Source of the DNA: Lachnospiraceae bacterium
Lineage (GTDB): Bacteria; Bacillota_A; Clostridia; Lachnospirales; Lachnospiraceae
Assembly: GCA_018365895.1 (NCBI GenBank)
Contig: JAGZJD010000104.1
Coordinates: 1 to 6,214, forward strand
DNA length: 6,214 nt
Reading direction: 5' to 3'
Shown here one piece after another: positions 1 through 5,690 of the stretch. Position numbers and translations under genes: made by a program. Positions within the stretch are counted from its first letter, which is position 1. Each line of letters begins with the position of its first letter. Under the pieces are notes generated by a model. That model did no database searches. It saw only the letters and a program-made list of their open reading frames with translations, and was not told the origin of the DNA.

Positions 1-468
1 ACGGATTATTTTACATTCAGAAAAGAGAATGAAAATATAGCGGATAAAGTGGTATTTACAGGAATGATTGACGAGTATTTCGGATATCAACTGGGAGCAC
101 TGGAATACCGTTCTGTACGTTTTGAAACAGAGGTTCTGGATACAGATAATTATCAGGGAAATGCTGTGGTAAATTATACAGACCGAGAAGTTCCTTACAC
201 AAGAATTATTGAACATAAACACTTTGAATTTGGAAAACAGGAGAAAACCGTTATTTCCAGAGAATATTCTTCAGAATGGAAGGTGGGAATGGAGCCTTAT
301 TATCCTGTGAATAACGAGCAAAATAATGCACTGTTTGAGAAATACAGAGAATTAGCTGAAAAGGAAACGAATGTGATATTTGGCGGACGCCTTGGTAATT
401 ATAAGTATTATGACATGGATAAGGTTGTGGAAGCTGCGCTTCAGACGGCAGAAAAAGAATTAAAGTAA
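1..468 (+). CDS. glf: UDP-galactopyranose mutase, C-terminal part (5' end outside window)
   Basis: The frame is open from base 1 to a TAA at 466-468 and gives 155 residues. Full-length Glf is roughly 365-390 residues, so the N-terminal FAD-binding Rossmann part lies off the left edge. Glf is a cytoplasmic flavoenzyme that interconverts UDP-galactopyranose and UDP-galactofuranose, the donor for galactofuranose-containing surface glycans. Family landmarks visible here are TGMIDEYFGYQLGALEYRS (the start of the conserved C-terminal block, with the arginine of the YRS motif), the PYTRIIEHKHF segment, EPYYPV, and the late FGGRLGNYKYYDMD motif that contacts FAD and substrate, followed by a final helix ending in KELK. 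A GTG at 49 falls inside conserved sequence and is not a real start. The gene is followed by a hairpin and was probably the last gene of a polysaccharide cluster. Identification is by recalled family motifs and is firm. Confidence 0.93.
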   Translation, partial: TDYFTFRKENENIADKVVFTGMIDEYFGYQLGALEYRSVRFETEVLDTDNYQGNAVVNYTDREVPYTRIIEHKHFEFGKQEKTVISREYSSEWKVGMEPYYPVNNEQNNALFEKYRELAEKETNVIFGGRLGNYKYYDMDKVVEAALQTAEKELK

Positions 469-479
469 AATATTTTAGG

Positions 480-516
480 AAAGAGACAATGAACTGTTTT
501 AAGACGTTGTCTCTTT
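480..516 (+). terminator. Probable rho-independent terminator after glf
   Basis: A perfect 10-bp inverted repeat, AAAGAGACAA (480-489) and TTGTCTCTTT (507-516), encloses a 17-nt loop and starts 11 bp after the glf stop codon. The right arm ends in TTT and is followed by GTTT, a weak U-tract. The stem is AT-rich and the loop long, so termination may be only partial. The position between glf and a new promoter fits a transcription boundary. Confidence 0.68.
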
Positions 517-578
517 GTTTATGAAAAAATTTTGAGTTCCTGCAAAAAGCATTTTCGCAAAATAAAGAAAATAATCAA

Positions 579-607
579 TTGACAATATATATATATATAT
601 ATATAAT
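579..607 (+). promoter_or_regulatory. Consensus sigma-A promoter of the glycosylation operon, spacer made of an AT repeat
   Basis: TTGACA (579-584) and TATAAT (602-607) both match the consensus exactly and are separated by exactly 17 bp (585-601). The whole spacer is alternating AT. An A-rich stretch at about 559-574 could serve as an UP element. Transcription would start near 614, leaving a leader of about 63 nt before the ATG at 677. No other gene starts between this promoter and the operon. Because the spacer is a simple repeat, gain or loss of one unit would change the spacing to 19 or 15 bp, which should strongly reduce activity. The promoter call rests on the sequence; the switching is inference. 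Confidence 0.9.
585..604 (+). repeat. (AT)10 dinucleotide microsatellite inside the promoter
   Basis: There are ten uninterrupted AT units. The first begins directly after the -35 hexamer and the last supplies the first bases of the -10 hexamer (TAT of TATAAT). Because the repeat runs into the -10 box, adding or removing a unit leaves both hexamers intact and changes only their distance. The tract is self-complementary and could also extrude a cruciform. It is the only dinucleotide repeat of this length I see in the window. Confidence 0.95.
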
Positions 608-676
608 GATTAGGGATTTTATTTAGCTAGTAAAATTGAGATTATAGAAATATTTTGTGAAAAGAGGAGAAAAGGA

Positions 677-1405
677 ATGGAGTCGCTTTATATTGTAATG
701 CCAGCTTATAATGAAGAAAAGAATATAAAAAAAGTAGTAAAGCAATGGTATGCTGTTTTAGATGGAAAAGCAGAAAATTCAAAATTGGTGATTGCAGATA
801 GCGGGAGTACAGATAGAACTCATGAAATTTTGACAGAATTACAGAAAGAATATCCTAAAATTGAAATTTTAGAAGATACAGAACAATATCATGGTCCTAA
901 GCTAATTGCTCTTTATGATTATGCGATAAAAAATAAATGCGATTATATATTTCAGACAGATTCTGATGGTCAAACAAACCCCGATGAGTTTGCCGCTTTT
1001 TGGAATATGAGAAAAGAATACAGTGGTGTGTTTGGAAATAGAACAGTAAGAGGAGACGGGAAGGACAGAGCTTTTGTAGAGAAAGTAGTTTGTTTCTTGC
1101 TAAGAATGTATTTTGGAGTGAAGGTTCCAGATGCAAATGCTCCATTTCGTTTAATGAAAACAGATGTTGTAAAAAAATATCTCTATAAAATACCATATAA
1201 TTACAATTTGCCTAACATTATGCTGGTTACATATTATGCTTATTGCGGCGAAAAATTATTTTTTCATGAAATATCTTTTCAATCACGTCAGGCAGGTATA
1301 AACTCAATCAATATTCCTAAAATAGTTAAGATTGGATGGAAAGCTTTAGGGGATTTTCATAGTTTTAGGAAGGAAATGAAAAATGAATTTAAAAGAAAAA
1401 ATTGA
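677..1405 (+). CDS. GT2-family glycosyltransferase, DPM1/GtrB-like polyprenyl-phosphate sugar synthase
   Basis: The protein has 242 residues and a GT-A fold. Visible motifs are the nucleotide-binding start IVMPAYNEEKNI (residues 6-17), ADSGSTDRT (40-48), the metal-binding DXD in QTDSDGQ (D95, D97), and the later PDANAPFRLM (151-160) and SRQAGINSIN (203-212), which match the acceptor-side motifs of dolichyl-phosphate-mannose-synthase relatives. I see no C-terminal membrane helices, unlike GtrB/CsbB proteins that carry two, so it is probably a cytoplasmic or membrane-peripheral enzyme. The expected reaction is transfer of a sugar from a nucleotide sugar to undecaprenyl phosphate; the sugar is unknown. 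The ATG at 677 has a good AGAGGAGA ribosome site at 663-670. It is the first gene of the operon, and its last 23 bp overlap the gtrA-like gene. The GT2 class is secure; the precise reaction is inferred from its neighbours. Confidence 0.88.
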   Translation: MESLYIVMPAYNEEKNIKKVVKQWYAVLDGKAENSKLVIADSGSTDRTHEILTELQKEYPKIEILEDTEQYHGPKLIALYDYAIKNKCDYIFQTDSDGQTNPDEFAAFWNMRKEYSGVFGNRTVRGDGKDRAFVEKVVCFLLRMYFGVKVPDANAPFRLMKTDVVKKYLYKIPYNYNLPNIMLVTYYAYCGEKLFFHEISFQSRQAGINSINIPKIVKIGWKALGDFHSFRKEMKNEFKRKN

Positions 1406-1802
1406 GGAATATAAAGACGTTCTTCCTTATTTATTTTTTGGAGTGTGCACAACGTTTGTAAATGTAATAGGATATTGGATTTGTGCATACTTATTGAAAT
1501 TTGGATTGATGCCCAGTACAATTATAGCGTGGTTTTTAGCGGTGTTATTTGCTTATATTACAAATCGTAAATGGGTATTTAAAAGTAATGCGCAAAGCAG
1601 AAGCGAAATCGGAAGAGAGGCATGTTATTTCTTTCTTTGTCGATTAACGACAGGAGTTGTGGACTGGGGAAGCATGTTCCTATTTGTTAGTATTCTGCAT
1701 TTAAGTGATATTTTCAGTAAATTTGTTGCAAATATTATCGTAATACTGTTGAATTATATTGCGAGTAAATGGGTTATATTTAAAAAAAGGGAAAAGAAAT
1801 AG
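1383..1802 (+). CDS. gtrA: GtrA-family membrane protein, putative lipid-linked sugar flippase
   Basis: The protein has 139 residues, the usual length for the family. Four hydrophobic helices lie near residues 13-37, 44-61, 80-103 and 110-131. The internal duplication typical of GtrA is visible: helix 2 ends in AYITNRKWVFK (57-67) and helix 4 in LNYIASKWVIFKK (123-135), each an asparagine followed a few residues later by a K-W-V-F/I block. GtrA proteins are thought to move undecaprenyl-phosphate-linked monosaccharides across the cytoplasmic membrane, or to assist the partner GT2. The start lies inside the 3' end of the GT2 gene with a ribosome site AGGAAGGA at 1367-1374, so the two genes are translationally linked. 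The stop TAG overlaps the GTG start of the next gene. Confidence 0.9.
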   Translation: MNLKEKIEEYKDVLPYLFFGVCTTFVNVIGYWICAYLLKFGLMPSTIIAWFLAVLFAYITNRKWVFKSNAQSRSEIGREACYFFLCRLTTGVVDWGSMFLFVSILHLSDIFSKFVANIIVILLNYIASKWVIFKKREKK

Positions 1803-3307
1803 TGATGGAAAAAACGAAAAAGAAAAGAAGCTTGATAAGCAGCAATCAAGAAAATATTATAGCGTTTTTAGTATCAACTGTAATAGCTTTTTTTTTCTTA
1901 TTAAAGAGTTGGCAGCATCCATGGTTAAACATGGAGACAGGAACTGACTCAAGTGTATTTAAAACAATAGCGATGATGATGGAAAAAGGCTATATGCCAT
2001 ACAGAGACTCGTTTGACCATAAAGGACCTCTTTTATATATATTGAATTGGATAGGGGGTAAAATTTCAAGTTATGGTGGAATATGGGTAATTGAGCTGAT
2101 ATTTTTTGCAGTCACGATTTTTATGATTTATAAAATTGCGAGATTATCATGTAGAGGCAATTCTGCAATTGTGGTAATGCTTATTTCTATTTCATTGTTG
2201 TTTGGATATTTTGAAGGCGGGAATTTTACAGAAGAATATGCAATGCCATTTTTAGCCATTGGAATTTTTATTTTTATTGATTATCTAAAAAATAAAAAAA
2301 TATCCATGATGAGATTAATTCTTTCAGGATTTTCTTGCGGAGCAGTTTTATTATTACGTCCCAATATGATTGCTGTGTGGGTGACTTTTTGTATTGTGAT
2401 ATTTGTTATTCATATATGGAACAGAAACTGGAAAGAATTAGGAAATATGATAGTAGGATTTTCTATGGGCGTCCTGTTGATTGTTTTACCGATTCTTATA
2501 TGGCTGGCAATTAATCAGAGTTTGCTTCCGTTTTGGGAAGATTATATTCTGTTTAATACACAATATACATCTGAAGAAGGAAGTAGAGCGTTATTTTCTG
2601 CGAAGTGTGATGCTTTTTTCAGCTTTTTAAATACTTCTGTATGTATAGTCGCTTTTTTTAGTATGTTGTATCATTGTAAAGAAAAAAATAAAATTTTAAA
2701 TGGAACGTATTTGGCATATATGATTGTGAATTTATTGCTTATATGTATGTCCGGAATGGTTTATCTTCATTATGGAATGATAATTGTTCCGATGGTATCG
2801 TATCCTTTAAGTTTAATTTTTTCAGATATAGAAGATATTGAAATAAACAGTGTTTCAAAAGTAATCAGCATACTTATATCTATATACGCATTAAGTAATA
2901 TAATACTTCCAAATTGGATTGAAACAGTAAAAGGTTTACCAAATACTTATGAAAATAGAAAAGATTGTAATATTTCAGATACAACAATGACAATAGCGAA
3001 GATTGTAGAGGAAAATACAGGGGAAAGTGAGAAAATTTCAGTATATGGAAACTGGGATTTTATATATGTTCTTACAAATCGAACACATGCAACAAGGTAT
3101 TCTTATCAATTTCCGATTGCAGAAGTAAAACCGGAAATAATGGAAGAATATATAAGCCAAATGGAAGATGAGCAACCACCGATTGTTGTGATACAGGCTG
3201 GATACAAGGATGATAATATTAGTAGCTTTTTAGAAGATAATGAATATGAGTTGATTTGGTCTGAAAATAAAGAAACAATGGATAAGGCGCTTGTTTATAT
3301 GAGGTAA
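1802..3307 (+). CDS. Multi-pass GT-C glycosyltransferase, PMT/ArnT-like
   Basis: The protein has 501 residues, with a basic cytoplasmic N-terminus, about ten or eleven hydrophobic helices between residues 19 and 370, and a hydrophilic C-terminal domain of about 130 residues that is expected outside the cell. The first long loop carries GTDSSVF (47-53, catalytic-type Asp49) and YMPYRDSFDHKGPLLY (64-79), the arrangement typical of bacterial PMT_2-like enzymes; a second acidic motif, TEEY, lies at 143-146. Such enzymes take a sugar from a polyprenyl-phosphate carrier and put it on a protein, lipid or polymer outside the membrane. Here it is the likely final transferase fed by the GT2 and GtrA proteins. 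The start is GTG 1802 (ribosome site AAGGGA, 1787-1792) or ATG 1805, one codon later; the sequence does not decide between them. A T9 run at 1888-1896 lies early in the gene. Acceptor and sugar are unknown. Confidence 0.85.
   Translation: MMEKTKKKRSLISSNQENIIAFLVSTVIAFFFLLKSWQHPWLNMETGTDSSVFKTIAMMMEKGYMPYRDSFDHKGPLLYILNWIGGKISSYGGIWVIELIFFAVTIFMIYKIARLSCRGNSAIVVMLISISLLFGYFEGGNFTEEYAMPFLAIGIFIFIDYLKNKKISMMRLILSGFSCGAVLLLRPNMIAVWVTFCIVIFVIHIWNRNWKELGNMIVGFSMGVLLIVLPILIWLAINQSLLPFWEDYILFNTQYTSEEGSRALFSAKCDAFFSFLNTSVCIVAFFSMLYHCKEKNKILNGTYLAYMIVNLLLICMSGMVYLHYGMIIVPMVSYPLSLIFSDIEDIEINSVSKVISILISIYALSNIILPNWIETVKGLPNTYENRKDCNISDTTMTIAKIVEENTGESEKISVYGNWDFIYVLTNRTHATRYSYQFPIAEVKPEIMEEYISQMEDEQPPIVVIQAGYKDDNISSFLEDNEYELIWSENKETMDKALVYMR
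1888..1896 (+). repeat. T9 homopolymer run near the 5' end of the GT-C gene
   Basis: Nine consecutive T encode part of Phe30-Phe32 in the first membrane helix of the GT-C glycosyltransferase. It is the longest homopolymer I noticed in the operon; the others are A7 or T7, for example at 727-733, 1171-1177, 1782-1788, 2294-2300 and 2653-2659. Slippage here would frameshift the protein early. In an AT-rich gene encoding hydrophobic phenylalanines it may also be chance. Confidence 0.85.
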
Positions 3308-3310
3308 AGG

Positions 3311-3339
3311 GAACTACGGGAAATCCGTAGTTCTTTTTT
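3311..3339 (+). terminator. Strong rho-independent terminator of the glycosylation operon
   Basis: A perfect 9-bp stem, GAACTACGG (3311-3319) with CCGTAGTTC (3325-3333), has a 5-nt loop (GAAAT) and is followed directly by six T (3334-3339). It begins 3 bp after the stop codon of the GT-C gene. It separates the glycosylation operon from nrdA. Confidence 0.93.
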
Positions 3340-3369
3340 GATTTTAAGATGAATTTTAGTGTCGATTTG

Positions 3370-3405
3370 TTAAAATGGATTAAAAAACTCTAGTATTAAA
3401 ATGGA
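3370..3405 (+). repeat. 10-bp direct repeat upstream of the nrd promoter
   Basis: TTAAAATGGA occurs at 3370-3379 and again at 3396-3405, 26 bp start to start, in the region upstream of the nrd -10 box. The copies are exact. They may be binding sites or chance in AT-rich DNA. Confidence 0.6.
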
Positions 3406-3419
3406 AAATATGCTATGAT
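3391..3419 (+). promoter_or_regulatory. Probable nrdAB promoter with extended -10
   Basis: TGCTATGAT (3411-3419) is an extended -10 element (TG, one base, then TATGAT, five of six matches to consensus). The corresponding -35 position 17 bp upstream is TAGTAT (3391-3396), a poor match, as is common when an extended -10 is present. The start would be near 3426, giving a leader of about 47 nt before the nrdA ATG. It lies after the terminator of the preceding operon and just upstream of an NrdR-type box. Confidence 0.62.
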
Positions 3420-3431
3420 GAGTAACAGAAA

Positions 3432-3447
3432 ATACAAGATATAGTAT
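3432..3447 (+). promoter_or_regulatory. NrdR box (ribonucleotide reductase repressor site)
   Basis: The 16-mer ATACAAGATATAGTAT, read on the minus strand as ATACTATATCTTGTAT, matches the NrdR consensus acaCwATATATwGtgt at about 13 of 16 positions, including the key C and G at positions 4 and 13. It lies just after the predicted transcription start and ahead of the nrdA ribosome site, where bound NrdR, an ATP/dATP-sensing zinc-finger/ATP-cone repressor, could block transcription. NrdR sites usually come in pairs about two or three helical turns apart. A possible degenerate partner covers 3410-3425, 22 bp upstream and over the -10 box, but it is weak. Confidence 0.78.
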
Positions 3448-3472
3448 AGGGTGAAATTAAAGGAGTACTGAA

Positions 3473-5674
3473 ATGAAGGATTATATTAATCAGGCGATGA
3501 AGGGATTTTCTGAAGAAGAATATGCTGTCTGTAAATTGGAACAGGGGTATGAACGGTTAAAAAAGGCAGATATGACCGAAGAAGATATTTTGCAGGCGTT
3601 AATGAAGGCTGCTGTAGAGCTGACGCAGGAAACGGAGCCCAAATGGGAATATATTGGTGCCCGTTTTTTGTATATGAAATTTGAGAAAAGATTGAAACGG
3701 GAATTAGAAAAAAGGGGAATAAAAGATTTTTATGAGAAAATTCAATATCTTACAAAAGAAGGACTGTACGGCAATTATATTTTAGAGCATTATTCAAAAG
3801 AGGAAATTCTGGAAGCGGAAGGTTATATCAAAGCAGAGCGCAATGGTTTGTTTAATTATTCTGGATTGGATTTGCTTCTCAATCGTTATGTTATTCAGAC
3901 TCATGACCACATTAAATTGGAGACACCTCAGGAAATGTATATGGGAATTGCACTTCATCTGGCAATGAAAGAAAAAAAGGATAAAATGAAGTGGGTGAAG
4001 AAGTTTTATGACATGCTTAGTAAGCAGGAAGTAACTATGGCTACACCTACTTTGTCAAATGCAAGAAAACCATACCATCAGCTTTCCAGTTGTTTTATTG
4101 ATGTTGTTCCCGACAGCTTGGAGGGGATTTACAGAAGCATTGATAATTTTGCAAAAGTGAGCAAGTTCGGCGGCGGTATGGGAATGTATTTCGGAAAGGT
4201 GAGGGCAACAGGCAGTACCATTCGAGGATTTGAAGGCGCAGCAGGAGGTGTGATTCGTTGGATACGTCTTGTCAATGATACAGCGGTGGCAGTAGACCAG
4301 TTAGGTGTAAGACAAGGGGCTACAGCAGTGTATTTAGATGTATGGCATAGAGATTTACCAGAATTCTTGCAGCTTCGTACCAATAACGGAGATGAGAGAA
4401 TGAAAGCTCATGATATTTTTCCGGCAGTATGTTATCCGGATTTGTTCTGGAAAATGGCAAAAGAGGATTTAAATCAGAACTGGTATTTAATGTGTCCCCA
4501 TGAAATTTTTATGGTGAAGGGATGGCGTTTGGAAGATTGCTATGGGGAAGAATGGGAAGAAAAGTACAGACAGTGTATAGAGGACGATAGAATTGAAAAA
4601 CGTTGCATTACTTTGAAAGAAATTGTGCGTATGGTTTTAAAATCAGCAGCGGAGACAGGGACTCCTTTTACATTTAACAGAGATACGGTAAATCGAACAA
4701 ATCCCAATGGGCATAAAGGAATGATTTATTGTTCCAACCTGTGTACAGAGATTGCTCAGAATATGCAGGAAGTGGAAAGTGTTTCCACAGAAATTAAGAC
4801 AAAAGATGGAGAAAGCATCGTTGTTACAACTACAAAACCAGGTGATTTTGTAGTTTGTAATCTGGCAAGTCTTTCACTGGGACATCTTCCCGTAGATGAT
4901 AAAGAGTATATGAAGGATATTATAGAAACGGCAATAAGAGCACTTGATAATGTTATAGATTTGAATTTTTATCCTGTGCCTTATGCACAGATTACGAACC
5001 AGAAGTATAGAGGAATTGGTCTTGGCATAAGCGGATATCATCATCTTTTGGCAAAGAAGAACATTCTCTGGGAAAGTCAGGAACACTTAAAATTTGCAGA
5101 TGAACTGTTTGAAATGATAAACTATTTTGCTATTTTGGCAAGTACAGATTTGGCAGAAGAAAAAGGGGTTTATCGATTTTTTGAAGGCAGTGACTGGCAT
5201 ACAGGTGCATATTTTACAAAACGGAATTATGTGTCAAAAGAGTGGCGGGAATTAGAAGATAAAGTAAGAAATACAGGTATGCGAAATGGTTATCTTTTGG
5301 CTGCTGCACCTACCAGCAGTACCAGTATTTTAGCAGGAACAACGGCAGGTCTTGACCCTGTTATGAAGAAGTTTTTTATGGAAGAAAAGAAAGGAAGTAT
5401 GCTGCCCAGAGTAGCCCCTGACTTGTCGGTGGATACTTACTATTATTATCAGAATGCCCATAATATTGATCAGAGATTTAGTGTCCAATCCTGTGGTATC
5501 AGGCAGAGGCATATTGATCAGGCACAGAGCTTAAACCTTTATATTACAAATAATTATACGTTGCGTCAGCTTTTTGACTTGTACGTGGAAGCGTGGGAAG
5601 CAGGAGTAAAAACGATTTATTATATCAGAAGTAAATCCCTTGAGGTAGAAGAATGTGAAAGCTGTGCTTCATAG
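3473..5674 (+). CDS. nrdA: Class I ribonucleoside-diphosphate reductase, large (catalytic) subunit
   Basis: The protein has 733 residues. It reduces ribonucleoside diphosphates to deoxyribonucleotides in the cytoplasm together with NrdB, which is encoded next. The catalytic set is complete by recalled alignment to E. coli NrdA: the redox cysteine pair C207 (QLSSCFID) and C462 (VVCNLASLSLG), the thiyl-radical cysteine C424 within SNLCTEI with N422 and E426, the radical-transfer tyrosines Y716-Y717 (GVKTIYYIRS), and a C-terminal thiol shuttle CESC (C728, C731). The N-terminus begins directly with the RNR N-terminal helical domain (about residues 1-95). The roughly 60-residue start of an ATP-cone seen in E. 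coli NrdA is missing, so dATP inhibition through that domain is not expected. The ATG at 3473 has an ideal AAAGGAG site at 3459-3465 and lies downstream of the promoter and NrdR box. nrdE is an alternative name; the subclass is not settled from this window. Confidence 0.95.
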   Translation: MKDYINQAMKGFSEEEYAVCKLEQGYERLKKADMTEEDILQALMKAAVELTQETEPKWEYIGARFLYMKFEKRLKRELEKRGIKDFYEKIQYLTKEGLYGNYILEHYSKEEILEAEGYIKAERNGLFNYSGLDLLLNRYVIQTHDHIKLETPQEMYMGIALHLAMKEKKDKMKWVKKFYDMLSKQEVTMATPTLSNARKPYHQLSSCFIDVVPDSLEGIYRSIDNFAKVSKFGGGMGMYFGKVRATGSTIRGFEGAAGGVIRWIRLVNDTAVAVDQLGVRQGATAVYLDVWHRDLPEFLQLRTNNGDERMKAHDIFPAVCYPDLFWKMAKEDLNQNWYLMCPHEIFMVKGWRLEDCYGEEWEEKYRQCIEDDRIEKRCITLKEIVRMVLKSAAETGTPFTFNRDTVNRTNPNGHKGMIYCSNLCTEIAQNMQEVESVSTEIKTKDGESIVVTTTKPGDFVVCNLASLSLGHLPVDDKEYMKDIIETAIRALDNVIDLNFYPVPYAQITNQKYRGIGLGISGYHHLLAKKNILWESQEHLKFADELFEMINYFAILASTDLAEEKGVYRFFEGSDWHTGAYFTKRNYVSKEWRELEDKVRNTGMRNGYLLAAAPTSSTSILAGTTAGLDPVMKKFFMEEKKGSMLPRVAPDLSVDTYYYYQNAHNIDQRFSVQSCGIRQRHIDQAQSLNLYITNNYTLRQLFDLYVEAWEAGVKTIYYIRSKSLEVEECESCAS

Positions 5675-5690
5675 AAAGAAGGAGAATGAG

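Noticed and set aside
541..562. Imperfect hairpin and a GCAAAA direct repeat upstream of the promoter
   Set aside because: The stem is short with a bulge and has no U-tract; probably chance in an A-rich region.
572..612. Short inverted repeat TAATCA (572-577) and TGATTA (607-612) around the promoter, as in an invertible promoter
   Set aside because: Six base pairs is too short for known invertible-promoter ends, the right arm overlaps the -10 box by one base, and such repeats are common by chance in AT-rich DNA. No recombinase gene is in the window.
616..636. ATTTTA/TAAAAT hairpin in the operon leader as a possible riboregulator
   Set aside because: Only six A-T pairs with a 9-nt loop; not stable enough to claim a role.
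897..1196. Minus-strand open frame of 99 codons inside the GT2 gene
   Set aside because: It is antisense to conserved GT2 motifs, and its translation resembles no family I know.
1759..1947. Plus-strand 62-codon open frame spanning the gtrA/GT-C junction
   Set aside because: It overlaps two well-supported genes in another frame, and its peptide is low-complexity and lysine-rich.
4129..4383. Minus-strand open frame inside nrdA (84 codons), with others at 4874-5086 and 5330-5512
   Set aside because: All lie opposite conserved nrdA coding sequence and have no independent support.
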